Positions 1-8,992 are shown, counted from the stretch's first letter. The stretch: 49,544 nt of DNA from Bacillota bacterium (GCA_030691505.1 JAUYEG010000175.1:1-49544), one strand, 5' to 3'. Numbers and translations are program-made. Notes: generated by a model not told the origin, from the sequence alone.

Positions 1-1
1 C

Positions 2-178
2 GCGGCGGCGGCCGGGCCGGCGGAGCAGCTGCGTGCCAGGGCCGAAACACAGGCCCTGAGGGGATTCGCCCTGGTGCCGTCGCTGGCCCGGTTCCTTGCG
101 TCTAGGGCCAGGTCGCCGCTGACAGCACACGAGCTATCCGGTGCTGTCGAGGCTGCCCTAGAGAAAAGGGGGGGCTAG
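2..178 (+). CDS. C-terminal fragment of an unidentified protein
   Basis: An open frame enters the window at its left edge and ends at a TAG at 176-178, giving the last 58 residues of a protein. The tail is Ala/Arg-rich and ends in an amphipathic helix (ELSGAVEAALEKRGG). Base and codon use match the neighbouring genes. I do not recognise the family and the start lies outside the window. The gene converges on cysK; the 134-base gap between them contains a 12-base perfect palindrome (GCTGCCGGCAGC, 223-234) but no T-run. Confidence 0.5.
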   Translation, partial: AAAAGPAEQLRARAETQALRGFALVPSLARFLASRARSPLTAHELSGAVEAALEKRGG

Positions 179-312
179 GCTCCGCTGGCGTCACGTGCGG
201 CCAAGCCCGGCCAGCTCCGCCCGCTGCCGGCAGCCTGCCGCCAGCGTACTGACCCATTCCCGGCGGGCCCAGAGGGCGCAGCCGTCCGCTTCTGCGACCG
301 CCCGCAACCCGC

Positions 313-1293
313 TTACCCCAGCACGTCAAGGCTCAGGTACCGCTCCCCCGTATCCGGGCACAGCGTTACCACGGTTTTGCCATCGCCCAGCCGTTCGGCC
401 ACCCGCATGGCCGCCCAGACGTTGCTTCCCGCCGAAACACCCACCAGCAGGCCTTCCTTCCTGGCCAGCAGCCGCGCCGTCGCCACCGCATCCTCATCAG
501 TGACCTGGATTACCTCGTCGATGAGGCCCCGGTCGAGGACCTGCGGCACAATGCCGTCGCCGATGCCCTGCTGGATGTGGTCACCTACCTGGCCCCCCGA
601 GAGCAGGGCCGCGCCCGCCGGCTCGACCGCGATGACCCTCAGGCCAGGATACGCCTGCTTGAGCGCCCCGCCGGCGCCTGTCAGGGTACCGCCGGTTCCC
701 ACGCCGGCCACGAAGGCATCGGCCCTGGCCCCGGGCCCCAACTGCTCGACTATCTCCGCCGCCGTCGTCAGCCGGTGCGCCGCCGGATTGGCCGGGTTGT
801 CAAATTGGCCGGTCACAAACACCCGCCGGTCTTCGGCCGCCAGGTCACGAACCCGCCGCAGCGCGTTTTCCAGCGTCTCGCTGATGTTGGCGCCGGGCTC
901 CGTCAGGATAACCTCCGCCCCATAGGCCTGCATGATCTCTTGGCGCTCGGGGCTCATGGTCCTCGGCATCACGATCTTGACGCGATACCCGAGCACCGCG
1001 CAGACCATGCTCAGGGCAATGCCCTGATTGCCGCTGCTGGCCTCGACGATGATCGAGTCCGGCGTCAGCAGTCCGCGACGCTCGGCGTCGCGCACCATCG
1101 CCAGCGCCGGGCGGGCCTTGACGCTGCCGGAGGGGTTGAGCGCCTCGACCTTAGCCACTATCCTCGCCGCTCCCGCGGGCCGGAGGCGGCCTAGCTCAAC
1201 CAGCGGCGTTCGGCCGACGGCCTCCAGGATTGAGCTCAGGACGCGCCCGGCCCGGCCTCCGTCCCCTCCGCCGCGCCCCATACCGTCACCCAT
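313..1293 (-). CDS. cysK: Cysteine synthase (O-acetylserine sulfhydrylase), PLP-dependent
   Basis: Makes L-cysteine from O-acetylserine and sulfide in the cytoplasm. Family marks: PLP lysine in NPSGSVKAR (K59), the substrate loop EASSGNQG, the phosphate-binding GVGTGGT, and the C-terminal CPDTGERYLS typical of CysK. The motif after the lysine is AR rather than the usual DR, and the substrate loop reads SGNQG rather than SGNTG, so activity is assigned from family only. ATG at 1293 is preferred because GGAGGT lies 9 bases upstream; an in-frame GTG at 1302 touches that same site directly. A Gly/Arg-rich leader of about 17 residues precedes the conserved domain, so a start at about residue 18 is also possible. 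Divergent from the ABC exporter genes. Confidence 0.9.
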   Translation of the reverse strand: MGDGMGRGGGDGGRAGRVLSSILEAVGRTPLVELGRLRPAGAARIVAKVEALNPSGSVKARPALAMVRDAERRGLLTPDSIIVEASSGNQGIALSMVCAVLGYRVKIVMPRTMSPERQEIMQAYGAEVILTEPGANISETLENALRRVRDLAAEDRRVFVTGQFDNPANPAAHRLTTAAEIVEQLGPGARADAFVAGVGTGGTLTGAGGALKQAYPGLRVIAVEPAGAALLSGGQVGDHIQQGIGDGIVPQVLDRGLIDEVIQVTDEDAVATARLLARKEGLLVGVSAGSNVWAAMRVAERLGDGKTVVTLCPDTGERYLSLDVLG

Positions 1294-1350
1294 GCCCTCC
1301 ACACCTCCACGGTTCCGTTCCTATGGGTGCACCAGCAGGAATTCGGTAGC

Positions 1351-1379
1351 ATTGGCAGAAACAACTGGGTTGTGCCAAT
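1351..1379. promoter_or_regulatory. Interrupted palindrome between cysK and the ABC exporter, operator candidate
   Basis: ATTGGC (1351-1356) and GCCAAT (1374-1379) form the outer arms, and ACAAC (1361-1365) with GTTGT (1369-1373) the inner arms, around TGG. The two nested arm pairs give a 29-base imperfect palindrome. It lies in the 164-base divergent intergenic region and is AT-richer than its surroundings. No T-run follows on either strand, so an operator is more likely than a terminator. Which regulator binds is unknown. Confidence 0.45.
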
Positions 1380-1457
1380 CGCACCTGCCATCTCTAAACG
1401 CGTCGCCCCGCCGGCGCGCCAGCACCCCGCGGCGACCCCGGAAGGACGGTCCCCCCG

Positions 1458-3203
1458 GTGAGAATCCCGCTCCGGGAGTACTTTGCGTTGCTGCAGCGCT
1501 ACCTCCGGCCGCAGGGGCGCAAGGTCGGCGCGCTTGCCGCGCTGCTTGCCGCCGCGACCGGGCTACAGCTTATCATTCCGCAAATACTGCGGGCCTTCAT
1601 CGATGGGGCGACGTCCGGGGCCGAGCTCGAGACCCTGGTCCGCACGGCGGTCATCTTCATAATCGCCGGCGTGCTGCACCAGGGCGTATCCGCCGGCTCG
1701 CGCTACCTCGGCGAGGACGTGGGGTGGGGGGCCACCAACCTCCTGCGCAACGACCTGGCGGCCCACTGCATCCGGCTCGATATGTCGTTCCACAAGGCCC
1801 ACACGCCCGGCGAGCTGATTGAGCGCATCGACGGCGACGTCAGCACCATGGCCAACTTCTTCTCGCAGTTCGTATTGGGCATGATCGGCAGCCTGCTGCT
1901 CCTGGTGGGCATCCTGGCGGCGCTCTTTCTGGAGGACTGGCGGGCCGGGCTGGGGCTGTCGCTGTTCGCGCTGCTGGCCCTGTACTCCCTGGGGACCGTT
2001 CGGCGCATTGCCGTTCCGTTCTGGGAAGCCGTGCGCGGGTACAGTGCCCGCTTCTTCGGTTTTCTGGGGGAGCACCTCGCCGGCACCGAGGACATCCAGG
2101 CCAACGGCGGCGCGGGGCATGTCATCCGCCGGCTGCACCTCCTGCTCCGCGAGTGGTACCCGCTGGCGCGAAAGGCCGAGCTCGCCGGCTACTCGATGTG
2201 GGTGGCATCCACGGCGGTCTTTGCGGCCGGCAACGCGCTGGCTTTCGCTCTCGGCTACTGGCTATGGCGCAGCGAGGCGGTCACGATCGGCACCGTCTAT
2301 CTCATCTACCACTACACGCTGTTGCTGCGCCGTCCGATCGAGCGGATCCGCACCCAGCTCCAAGACATGCAGCGGGCTAGCGCGAGCATTAACAGGGTAC
2401 AGCGTCTTCTGGACACGCGCTCCGCCATCGTTGACGGTCCGGGCCGCCCGATACCCGCCGGCCCGCTTCCGCTGGTGCTTGAGAGTGTCGGTTTCGGCTA
2501 TGAGCCCGATGAGCAGGTGTTGCACGACATCCAGCTTTCGCTGCAGCCGGGCCGGGTGCTGGGCCTTCTCGGCCGGACAGGCAGCGGCAAAACCACGCTG
2601 GCGCGCCTCTTGGTACGGATGTACGACCCGACCTCCGGCGCAATCCGCATGGGTGGGACGCCCCTCAGGGAGGCGCGGCTCGCGGAGCTGCGGCGCCGCG
2701 TCGGCCTGGTGACCCAGGATGTCCAGCTCCTGGCGGGCACAGTCCGCGACAACCTGTCGTTCTTTGATCCCGGGCTTCCGGACTCGGCCCTGCTGGCCGC
2801 CATTGCGGAGCTGGGCCTCCTCGCCTGGTACGAGTCGCTGCCGCAGGGGCTCGACACCAAACTGGGGTCCGGTTCGCGCGGGCTGTCGGCAGGCGAGGCC
2901 CAGTTGCTGGCCCTGGCACGGCTGTTTCTCAACGATCCGGGGCTGGTGATCATGGATGAGGCCACGTCGCGGCTCGACCCCGCCACCGAGGGGATGATCG
3001 AGCGCGCGGTCGACAGGCTGCTGCGCGACAGGACGGCCATCATCATCGCCCACCGCCTCGGGACGGTTGACCGGGCGGACGAGATCATGATCCTCGAGGC
3101 CGGACGCACGCTCGAGCACGGCGACCGCGCGGCGCTGGCGCGCGACCCCGGATCGCGGTTCCATCGCCTCCTGCGGACCGGGCTGGAGGACGTGCTGGCA
3201 TGA
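1458..3203 (+). CDS. ABC exporter half-transporter, subunit 1 (permease-ATPase fusion)
   Basis: Membrane exporter subunit: about six transmembrane helices in residues 1-300, then an ATPase domain. Walker A is GRTGSGKTT (about residues 372-380), Q-loop LVTQD, Walker B LVIMDEATSRLD (about 495) with the catalytic Glu present, and H-loop IIIAHR. The signature motif is degenerate: LSAGEAQ in place of LSGGQ. The next gene has a normal signature but lacks the catalytic Glu, so the two together fit a heterodimeric type IV exporter with one hydrolytic and one degenerate site. Start is GTG; AAGGA lies about 12 bases upstream. The stop overlaps the next start (ATGA), implying coupled translation. The substrate cannot be read from the sequence. 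Confidence 0.9.
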   Translation: MRIPLREYFALLQRYLRPQGRKVGALAALLAAATGLQLIIPQILRAFIDGATSGAELETLVRTAVIFIIAGVLHQGVSAGSRYLGEDVGWGATNLLRNDLAAHCIRLDMSFHKAHTPGELIERIDGDVSTMANFFSQFVLGMIGSLLLLVGILAALFLEDWRAGLGLSLFALLALYSLGTVRRIAVPFWEAVRGYSARFFGFLGEHLAGTEDIQANGGAGHVIRRLHLLLREWYPLARKAELAGYSMWVASTAVFAAGNALAFALGYWLWRSEAVTIGTVYLIYHYTLLLRRPIERIRTQLQDMQRASASINRVQRLLDTRSAIVDGPGRPIPAGPLPLVLESVGFGYEPDEQVLHDIQLSLQPGRVLGLLGRTGSGKTTLARLLVRMYDPTSGAIRMGGTPLREARLAELRRRVGLVTQDVQLLAGTVRDNLSFFDPGLPDSALLAAIAELGLLAWYESLPQGLDTKLGSGSRGLSAGEAQLLALARLFLNDPGLVIMDEATSRLDPATEGMIERAVDRLLRDRTAIIIAHRLGTVDRADEIMILEAGRTLEHGDRAALARDPGSRFHRLLRTGLEDVLA

Positions 3204-5047
3204 CACAGTCGACAAAGAAGACTGACACCGGCACCGGCACCGGCACGGCGCCCGCGGCCGGCATGAGCCCGTACAGGCTGCTCTGGCGGATGGTCCGCTA
3301 CCGGCCCCGCCTCTACGCGTTCAACTGCTGCATCTGGGCGGTGTTTCATCTGACACCGCTGATCCCGGGACTGATAGCGCGTGAGTTCTTCGATGCCCTG
3401 GGCGGCCGCGCGCGCCTGGGCCTCGGTCCGGAGACCCTGATCGTGCTGCTGCTGGTGATCGGGCTGACGCGCGTCTCGCTCATACTGGTTGGTGCGCTGT
3501 CCGACATACTCCACCGGTTCATGATGAAATCGCTTCTGACCGTGAACCTGGTCCAAAGGATACTCGACCATCCCGGCGCCGACGCCCTGCCGGAATCGCC
3601 CGGCGAGGCCATCAGCCGCTTCCGGGACGACGTCCACCAGGTTGAGGACTCCTTGAGCTGGCTGCTCGACGCCCTGGGGCAGTTCGTGTTCGCGGCGGGG
3701 GCCATGGCCGTGCTGATGCGGGTCAATATGCGCATAGCGGCCTGGCTGATGCTGCCGGCCGCCCTCGTCGGCATCGCCACGCGGCTCACGCGGGGCGCGG
3801 TCATCCGCTACCGGCAGGCCCGGCGCGAGGCGGCGGCGCGCGTCACGGACGCGCTGGGCGAGCTCTTCGGGGCGGTGCAGGCAGTCCAGGTGGCCGCGGC
3901 CGAGGACAAGGTCGGCGCTCACCTCCGCGTGCTCAACGAGGGTCACCGCCGGCTCGCCCTCCGCGACCGGCTCCTCACGGAGGTCCTTGACTCCATCTAT
4001 TTCAACAGCATCAGCTTCGGGACGGGTCTGGTCCTGCTTCTCGCCGCACAGGCCATGCGCGCGGGGGATTTCAGCGTCGGCGATTTCGCTCTCTTTGCCT
4101 CTTACCTGGGATACATCACCGACTTCACGCACTTCCTGGGCATGCTCGTCGTGCACTACCGGCAGACGGGCGTTGCTTTTGACCGGTTGGCGCAGCTGCT
4201 TCGCGGCGGTCCCCGCACCCAACTGGTGGAACACAGCCCACTCTACCTGCACCGCGACCCGCCGCAGCTGGTCCCGCCCGCGCCCCAACCCGGGGACCGG
4301 CTCGACGTCCTGGACGTGCGCGGATTGACCTACCGGTATCCCAGCTCCGGGCACGGCGTCTCAGGCGTTGACCTGACGCTTCGCCGGGGCAGGTTCGTCG
4401 TCATCACCGGCCGCATCGGTTCCGGCAAGACCACGTTCCTGCGCGCGCTCCTGGGATTGCTTCCGGCCGACAACGGCGAGATACGCTGGAACGGCAGCCC
4501 GGTTGCCGACGCCCGCACGTTCTTCGTGCCGCCCCGCTGCGCATATGTGCCCCAGGTGCCGGTGCTCTTCAGCGACACGATGCGCGGCAACATCCTGCTT
4601 GGGCTGCCCGACGACCCGGCCGAGCTGGGCAGGGCGGTCCGGCTGGCCGTCCTCGGACCGGACCTGGAGGCGATGGAGCACGGGCTTGATACGATAGTCG
4701 GCGCCCGCGGGGTGCGTCTGTCCGGGGGACAGGTCCAGCGCGTCGCCACCGCGCGCATGCTCGTCCGCCGCCCTGAGCTGCTGGTGATCGACGACCTCTC
4801 CAGTGCCCTTGATATCGAAACCGAACAACTGCTCTGGCACGGCCTGTTCGATGAGGGCCAGGGCGGAGACACGACCTGCATCGTTGTCTCTCACCGGCGG
4901 GCGGCGCTGCGCCGCGCGGACGAGGTCGTCGTGCTCCGCGACGGGGTGGTCGCGGACCGCGGGCGGCTCGACGAGCTGCTCGCCAGATCGGACGAAATGC
5001 AGCAGCTATGGGAGCGGGCCGACACGCAGCAAGAGGACCCGGCTTAA
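3200..5047 (+). CDS. ABC exporter half-transporter, subunit 2 (permease-ATPase fusion)
   Basis: Partner of the preceding subunit. A short N-terminal Thr-Gly repeat, encoded by tandem ACCGGC units near 3228, precedes about six transmembrane helices; the ATPase domain starts near residue 370. Walker A GRIGSGKTT (about 404-412), Q-loop YVPQ, canonical signature LSGGQVQR (about 507), Walker B LLVIDDLSSALD with Asp where the catalytic Glu is expected, and H-loop VVSHR. The Asp substitution here and the altered signature in subunit 1 would sit in the same nucleotide site, as in BmrCD/TM287-288-type heterodimers. Its TAA overlaps the TAA of the convergent methyltransferase gene. Confidence 0.9.
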   Translation: MTQSTKKTDTGTGTGTAPAAGMSPYRLLWRMVRYRPRLYAFNCCIWAVFHLTPLIPGLIAREFFDALGGRARLGLGPETLIVLLLVIGLTRVSLILVGALSDILHRFMMKSLLTVNLVQRILDHPGADALPESPGEAISRFRDDVHQVEDSLSWLLDALGQFVFAAGAMAVLMRVNMRIAAWLMLPAALVGIATRLTRGAVIRYRQARREAAARVTDALGELFGAVQAVQVAAAEDKVGAHLRVLNEGHRRLALRDRLLTEVLDSIYFNSISFGTGLVLLLAAQAMRAGDFSVGDFALFASYLGYITDFTHFLGMLVVHYRQTGVAFDRLAQLLRGGPRTQLVEHSPLYLHRDPPQLVPPAPQPGDRLDVLDVRGLTYRYPSSGHGVSGVDLTLRRGRFVVITGRIGSGKTTFLRALLGLLPADNGEIRWNGSPVADARTFFVPPRCAYVPQVPVLFSDTMRGNILLGLPDDPAELGRAVRLAVLGPDLEAMEHGLDTIVGARGVRLSGGQVQRVATARMLVRRPELLVIDDLSSALDIETEQLLWHGLFDEGQGGDTTCIVVSHRRAALRRADEVVVLRDGVVADRGRLDELLARSDEMQQLWERADTQQEDPA

Positions 5048-5670
5048 GGCACGGCGCCCCGCCGCTCCGCGAGCACCCACAGCTGATGTTCGTTGCTGCC
5101 CCAATCGGCCTCATCCGCCGACAGCACCACGCCGAAACCCGCGCCGGCGATCATGCGGAGGTTGGTTTCCGCGTCGAAGCTGCTCCAGGCCATCGTCGCC
5201 CCGCACCAGCCACGCTCGATCTCGACGCCCGCAGTGCGATGGACACCAACCGTGATCAGCAGGAAGCCGCCGGGCTTGACCAGGCGGTAGGCCCGGGCGA
5301 GCAACGCTGAGTGCTCCTCCCGCGGCACGTGAAAGAGGGCGTAAAGGCAAACGAGCGCGTCGACCGGCCCCGGAGGCTGGTGCGAGGTGAAGTCTCCCTC
5401 GATGAAAGCGGCGGCGGGCACGTTGCGCTTGGCCGCCGCGATGTGCTTGGCGCAGATGTCGACGCCCGTCAGGCGGAAACCCGACCACGCAAGGTGTAGG
5501 TCATAGGGGACGCCCGGCCCGCAGCCCCAGTCGAGGATTTCGGCTCCGGGCGCCAGCATAGCCGCCAGCCCGCCCACGAACCGTCGCTCAAACGGGCTGA
5601 GCTCCGCCGACACCCGGTAAGCGCCCTGGTAGTCGGCAAGCTCGTAACCGTTGCGGACGATTGTCCGCAT
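5044..5670 (-). CDS. SAM-dependent class I methyltransferase
   Basis: Rossmann methyltransferase of 208 residues. SAM-binding motif I is ILDWGCGPGVP; the acidic residue after strand 2 lies in LTGVDIC, and the later strand is VDALVCLYALFHVP. Substrate is unknown. The ATG at 5670 starts MRTIVRNGYELADYQ, 26 bases downstream of the ferritin-like gene; the frame is open further upstream, but that part overlaps the neighbouring gene and has no methyltransferase features. Its stop shares bases with the stop of the convergent ABC gene (TTAA at 5044-5047). Probably co-transcribed with the ferritin-like and glycosyltransferase genes upstream. Confidence 0.85.
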   Translation of the reverse strand: MRTIVRNGYELADYQGAYRVSAELSPFERRFVGGLAAMLAPGAEILDWGCGPGVPYDLHLAWSGFRLTGVDICAKHIAAAKRNVPAAAFIEGDFTSHQPPGPVDALVCLYALFHVPREEHSALLARAYRLVKPGGFLLITVGVHRTAGVEIERGWCGATMAWSSFDAETNLRMIAGAGFGVVLSADEADWGSNEHQLWVLAERRGAVP

Positions 5671-5695
5671 GTTGATCTCGGAATTCTCCGGCCCT

Positions 5696-6049
5696 CTACC
5701 GGTAGACATTCGAGATCTTAAGGTGCTCCGTCTCGATGTCGGCCAGCGCGTAAAACACCTGCTGCATCCGAGCTTCGGGCGCCCGGCCGGCCACCTGCCG
5801 GTAGAAACTCTGGGCCCGGCGTTCGCGCCCGTGCGCCTCCGTGAAGTTGGCCTCATCGCTGTCGTCGCAGCCTACTTCAGGGGCCTCCGGCATCTCGATC
5901 CCCAGCATTTCGGCAAGGAGCTCGGCGTGTTCGGACTCCTGCTTGGCCAGCCTGGCGAAGATCGCCTCGCTGATCTCGTTCTGGGCCTTGCGGCGCGCGC
6001 ACTGGTAAAAGCTTGTGTTGTTGAGCTCCAACTGCAGAGCCTGCACCAC
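5696..6049 (-). CDS. Small ferritin-like (rubrerythrin-type) diiron protein
   Basis: A 117-residue helical protein with the ligand pattern of a ferritin-like four-helix bundle: Glu in LELNN (E8), E-x-x-H in KQESEHAEL (E38, H41), and a second E-x-x-H in DIETEHLKI (E106, H109). It lacks the C-terminal rubredoxin domain of rubrerythrin and is shorter than the usual 140-150 residues, missing part of helix 1. Start is GTG at 6049, or GTG at 6052; neither has a clear Shine-Dalgarno. A 12-base palindrome (AGGGCATGCCCT) lies just upstream. Translation may be coupled to the glycosyltransferase gene 27 bases before it. A role in peroxide or iron handling is inferred. Confidence 0.7.
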   Translation of the reverse strand: MVQALQLELNNTSFYQCARRKAQNEISEAIFARLAKQESEHAELLAEMLGIEMPEAPEVGCDDSDEANFTEAHGRERRAQSFYRQVAGRAPEARMQQVFYALADIETEHLKISNVYR

Positions 6050-6075
6050 GTCGTTGCAGCAAAGGAGGGCATGCC

Positions 6076-7299
6076 CTACCTGCTAAGCAGGGCGGAGGGG
6101 GCGTCCGGCTGCGGAATCCCGGCCTCCGGAGTGCGTGCCTGCGGAGTGCCGTTCGCCTGCGGAGAGCCGCCTGCCAAGAGCGCGGCATAGTGATCGGCCA
6201 GACGGCGGGCGAGAAGGGAGGGCTGGTACTCGCGGCTACGGGTCGCGGCGGCCGCGCCCATGCGCGCGGCCATGGGGCGGTCCGCGGCGAGACGCGATAT
6301 CGCCCGGGCCATTTCCTCTGGCTCCGGCGGAGCGATGAAGCCCTCGCATCCGTTGTTGAGCAGCGCTGTAGCCGCCGGAGAGTCGGCGGCTACCACCGGC
6401 AGCCCCATGCTCATGGCTTCCAGCATGACAAGCCCCTGGGTTTCGATAGTCGAGGTGAAAATGAGGCAGTCCGCCAGCCGGAGGTTGTGGAAAACCTGCT
6501 CGCGCGGCACCTCCCCGAGGAACGTGACCAGGCTCTTGATTCCCAACTCAACGGCCAGGTTGTGGAGCCGCTCGGATTCCGGTCCGTCGCCGACGATCAG
6601 CAGCCGCCAGCGGTCGCGCTCCTTGCCGTTGCCTTGGGCCAGATGGAACATGGTCAGCAGGGCCAGGTCCATGTTCTTTTCCTTGGCCAGCCGGCCGACC
6701 AGCGCGATTACAAACGCCTTGCCGGACCTGCCCCCGCGGCGCGCCGGCGGGTGCGCAACGCCGGAGTCAACTCCGGTCGGCAGGACCTCGAGGTTTCCGC
6801 TCACGCCGGTGTCTATCAAGAAGTCGCGCATGTGCGGAGACGGCGCCAGGATGAGCTGGCAGTATCCGCAGTAGTGGACCAGGTACTTGCGGACGACAGC
6901 CTTGAGCGGTTGGGACAAGGCCGGAAGGTAACGGGTGTATTCCTCGTAGATACTGTGACAGGTGAACACTGCGGGGCACTCGGCGGCCCGCGCGATGTAC
7001 AGCCCGAGCAACCCCGCGGCGAAGGGCGAGTGCGCATGCACCACGCTCGGCCGCAGGTCGAGCAGCTGTTTTATCAGACGTCGGGTCAGCGGGGCGATCA
7101 GCCGCAGCTTGGGGTAGGCGGGCAGCGGCATCGACGGCAGGCGGAAAACGTCGGGGTCTTCCGCAACGTCGGGGTAGTCGGGAGCCACGATGACCACCCG
7201 GTGGCCGAGTTTGCGCAGCTCCTCCGCGTAAACATCCATGGAGGTCACGACGCCGCTGACATAGGGCCGGTAGGAGTCACTGAAGAACAGGACCGTCAA
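6076..7299 (-). CDS. Glycosyltransferase family 4 (GT-B)
   Basis: GT-B glycosyltransferase of 407 residues. The N-terminal domain opens with TVLFFSDSYRPYVSGV, the usual acceptor-side loop; the C-terminal domain has PTGVDSG, VGDGPESERL and the E-x7-E nucleotide-sugar motif in EAMSMGLPVVAADSPA. It resembles the group that includes bacterial diacylglycerol glucosyltransferases, but the acceptor cannot be fixed from sequence. The last 40 residues are Pro/Ala/Gln-rich and encoded by imperfect repeats around GCCTGCGGAGTGCC. Start is TTG at 7299, the only usable start after the upstream in-frame stop; GAGGG sits just before it. Confidence 0.85.
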   Translation of the reverse strand: MTVLFFSDSYRPYVSGVVTSMDVYAEELRKLGHRVVIVAPDYPDVAEDPDVFRLPSMPLPAYPKLRLIAPLTRRLIKQLLDLRPSVVHAHSPFAAGLLGLYIARAAECPAVFTCHSIYEEYTRYLPALSQPLKAVVRKYLVHYCGYCQLILAPSPHMRDFLIDTGVSGNLEVLPTGVDSGVAHPPARRGGRSGKAFVIALVGRLAKEKNMDLALLTMFHLAQGNGKERDRWRLLIVGDGPESERLHNLAVELGIKSLVTFLGEVPREQVFHNLRLADCLIFTSTIETQGLVMLEAMSMGLPVVAADSPAATALLNNGCEGFIAPPEPEEMARAISRLAADRPMAARMGAAAATRSREYQPSLLARRLADHYAALLAGGSPQANGTPQARTPEAGIPQPDAPSALLSR

Positions 7300-7524
7300 G
7301 CCCTCGGCGCGGTGCGGCTGCTGCTGGTTGATGATCTACCGGCCCTCCAAAGAAACGTATACTCCCCAGGCGGCATCGCCCGGCGTAGGGCAATCAGACT
7401 GGTTCCCTATTCCCAATCATACCTCCTCTAGAGGGTTCCCGTCGGACCCCGGCCTAGACGGTCGCGGGCAGGAGCGGCGCGGAGCCCACGCCGGAAACCT
7501 CTCACAAGGCCTGACAGTCCAATC

Positions 7525-8391
7525 TCAGCCGTGCTGGTATTCGCCCGTTTGCTGGTAATGGCGGAACAGCTTAAGGAGACGCATCGTGACAGGCCCCGGC
7601 TTGCCAGCACCGATCTTGACGCCGTCGACGCGCACGATGCCGAGCACGTCGGGGGATGTGCTCGTCAGGAACACCTCGTCGGCGGCGAGCATTTCGGGAA
7701 CGGAAAAGGCCTGTTCGCCAAGCGGGATCCCGGCCGCGAGAGCGCACTCGATGGCCACGTGCCGTGAAATGCCACGCAAGATGTTGCGGGAGCGGGGCGC
7801 CGTGCGTACGACCCCGTTCATGACCGCGAAGACGTTGGACGCGGAACACTCATTGACGAGGCCGTCACGGTCGACGAGGATCGCCTCGTAGGCCCCGGCG
7901 CGCCGCGCAACGTTGCGGGCCATGCAGTTGGGCAGCAGGTTGAGCGACTTGATCCAGCACTTGGCCCATCGCTCGTCGGGCACCGTCACCGCGGACACGC
8001 CCTCAGCGTGCAGCGCGGGAGGTGAGCCGGCGAACTCCGTCGCCCAGGCCGCCACGGCCGGCACCGTGTTCTCGGGCGGAAAGTAGTGCTGGCGTGGGTG
8101 AACGCCGCGTGAAAGCTGCATATAGACAAGCGCGCTCCGGTATCCGCTGCGTACGTAAATCTCCTTTAGCAGCGCAGCGATCGCCGTGCGATCCCAGGGC
8201 AGGGCCAGCTCGATTCCCTCAGCGCTCCGATAGAGGCGATCAAGATGAAGCTCAAGCCCGAAGAACTTGCCGTGCAGGACCTTGACCACCTCGTAGATCC
8301 CGTCGCCAAACACGAAAGCCCGGTCATTGACCGGGGCTTTCGCCTGATCCAGGGTCGTGAATTCACCGTTATATACTGCGATGTCAGGCAC
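7525..8391 (-). CDS. dat: D-amino-acid transaminase (class IV, PLP)
   Basis: Fold-type IV aminotransferase of 288 residues. PLP lysine K148 lies in WIKSLNLLPN, and NECSASN is the downstream cofactor-contact loop. The substrate carboxylate trap of D-amino-acid transaminase, R-x-H, is present as PRQH (R100, H102), two residues offset from the Bacillus enzyme (R98, H100, K145). That separates it from branched-chain and ADC-lyase relatives. It would interconvert D-Ala, D-Glu and 2-oxo acids for peptidoglycan precursors. Start is GTG at 8391 with AAGGGGG about 8 bases upstream. Last gene of the minus-strand operon, 64 bases after hpt. Confidence 0.85.
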   Translation of the reverse strand: MPDIAVYNGEFTTLDQAKAPVNDRAFVFGDGIYEVVKVLHGKFFGLELHLDRLYRSAEGIELALPWDRTAIAALLKEIYVRSGYRSALVYMQLSRGVHPRQHYFPPENTVPAVAAWATEFAGSPPALHAEGVSAVTVPDERWAKCWIKSLNLLPNCMARNVARRAGAYEAILVDRDGLVNECSASNVFAVMNGVVRTAPRSRNILRGISRHVAIECALAAGIPLGEQAFSVPEMLAADEVFLTSTSPDVLGIVRVDGVKIGAGKPGPVTMRLLKLFRHYQQTGEYQHG

Positions 8392-8455
8392 TCCAGCGCC
8401 CCCTTGTCATCGGTGCTGCTGGAGTCGTTTCCTTGCCGCCATGTCCTTTCCCTGC

Positions 8456-8992
8456 TCAGCGCGCGGGTGCAGGGTCGGCCCGGTCGGCCTCCTCGCAGAT
8501 CCCCACCCACGGCAGGTTGCGGAACCGCTCCGCGAAGTCCAGGCCGTACCCGACCACGAATACGTCCGGAATCTCAAAGCCCACATAGTCGGGGACAAAC
8601 GCCACCTGGCGGCGTTCTGGCTTGTCGAGCAGCAAACAGGTCCGGACGGAAGCGGCCCCGCGTGCGCGCAATATCGCGCACGCGGCGACCAGGCTCTGCC
8701 CCGTGTCGCAGATATCTTCGACGATGAGCACGTGCCGCCCGGTGATGTCCCCGGCAAGATCCTTGGTGAGCCGCACCGCTCCCGGCTCGGTCTGGTTGCC
8801 GTAGCTGGCGATGCCGAGGAAGTCGATCTCAAGGGGCAGGTCGACCGCCCGCGAGAGGTCAGCCAGGAACACGAAACTGCCCTTGAGCAGGCCTATAAAG
8901 ACCGGGCGGCAGCCAGCGTAGTCGGCCTCCAGCTGCTTGCCCAGGGCCCTGACTCTGCGCCCAATCGTCTCGCTGTCAAGCAGGACGCGCAA
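8456..8992 (-). CDS. hpt: Hypoxanthine phosphoribosyltransferase
   Basis: Purine salvage: hypoxanthine or guanine plus PRPP to IMP or GMP. The PRPP-binding loop is VLIVEDICDTGQSL, the flexible acidic loop precedes RLTKDL, and the purine pocket motif is PDYVGFEIPDVFVVGYGLD. TTG at 8992 gives 178 residues, the normal family length, and has GGGAGG about 12 bases upstream; a longer frame runs to 9040 but only repeats the reverse of the aldolase tail. The start overlaps the end of the aldolase gene by 17 bases, so the genes are translationally linked. Confidence 0.9.
   Translation of the reverse strand: MRVLLDSETIGRRVRALGKQLEADYAGCRPVFIGLLKGSFVFLADLSRAVDLPLEIDFLGIASYGNQTEPGAVRLTKDLAGDITGRHVLIVEDICDTGQSLVAACAILRARGAASVRTCLLLDKPERRQVAFVPDYVGFEIPDVFVVGYGLDFAERFRNLPWVGICEEADRADPAPAR

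Noticed and set aside
2498-4354. 618-residue open frame antisense to the ABC exporter genes
   Set aside because: It is a by-product of high GC: no domain, no ribosome binding site, and the plus strand carries two complete ABC proteins.
7400-7440. Eight-codon minus-strand ORF after GAGGAGGT upstream of the glycosyltransferase
   Set aside because: The Shine-Dalgarno abuts the ATG with no spacer, so initiation is unlikely.
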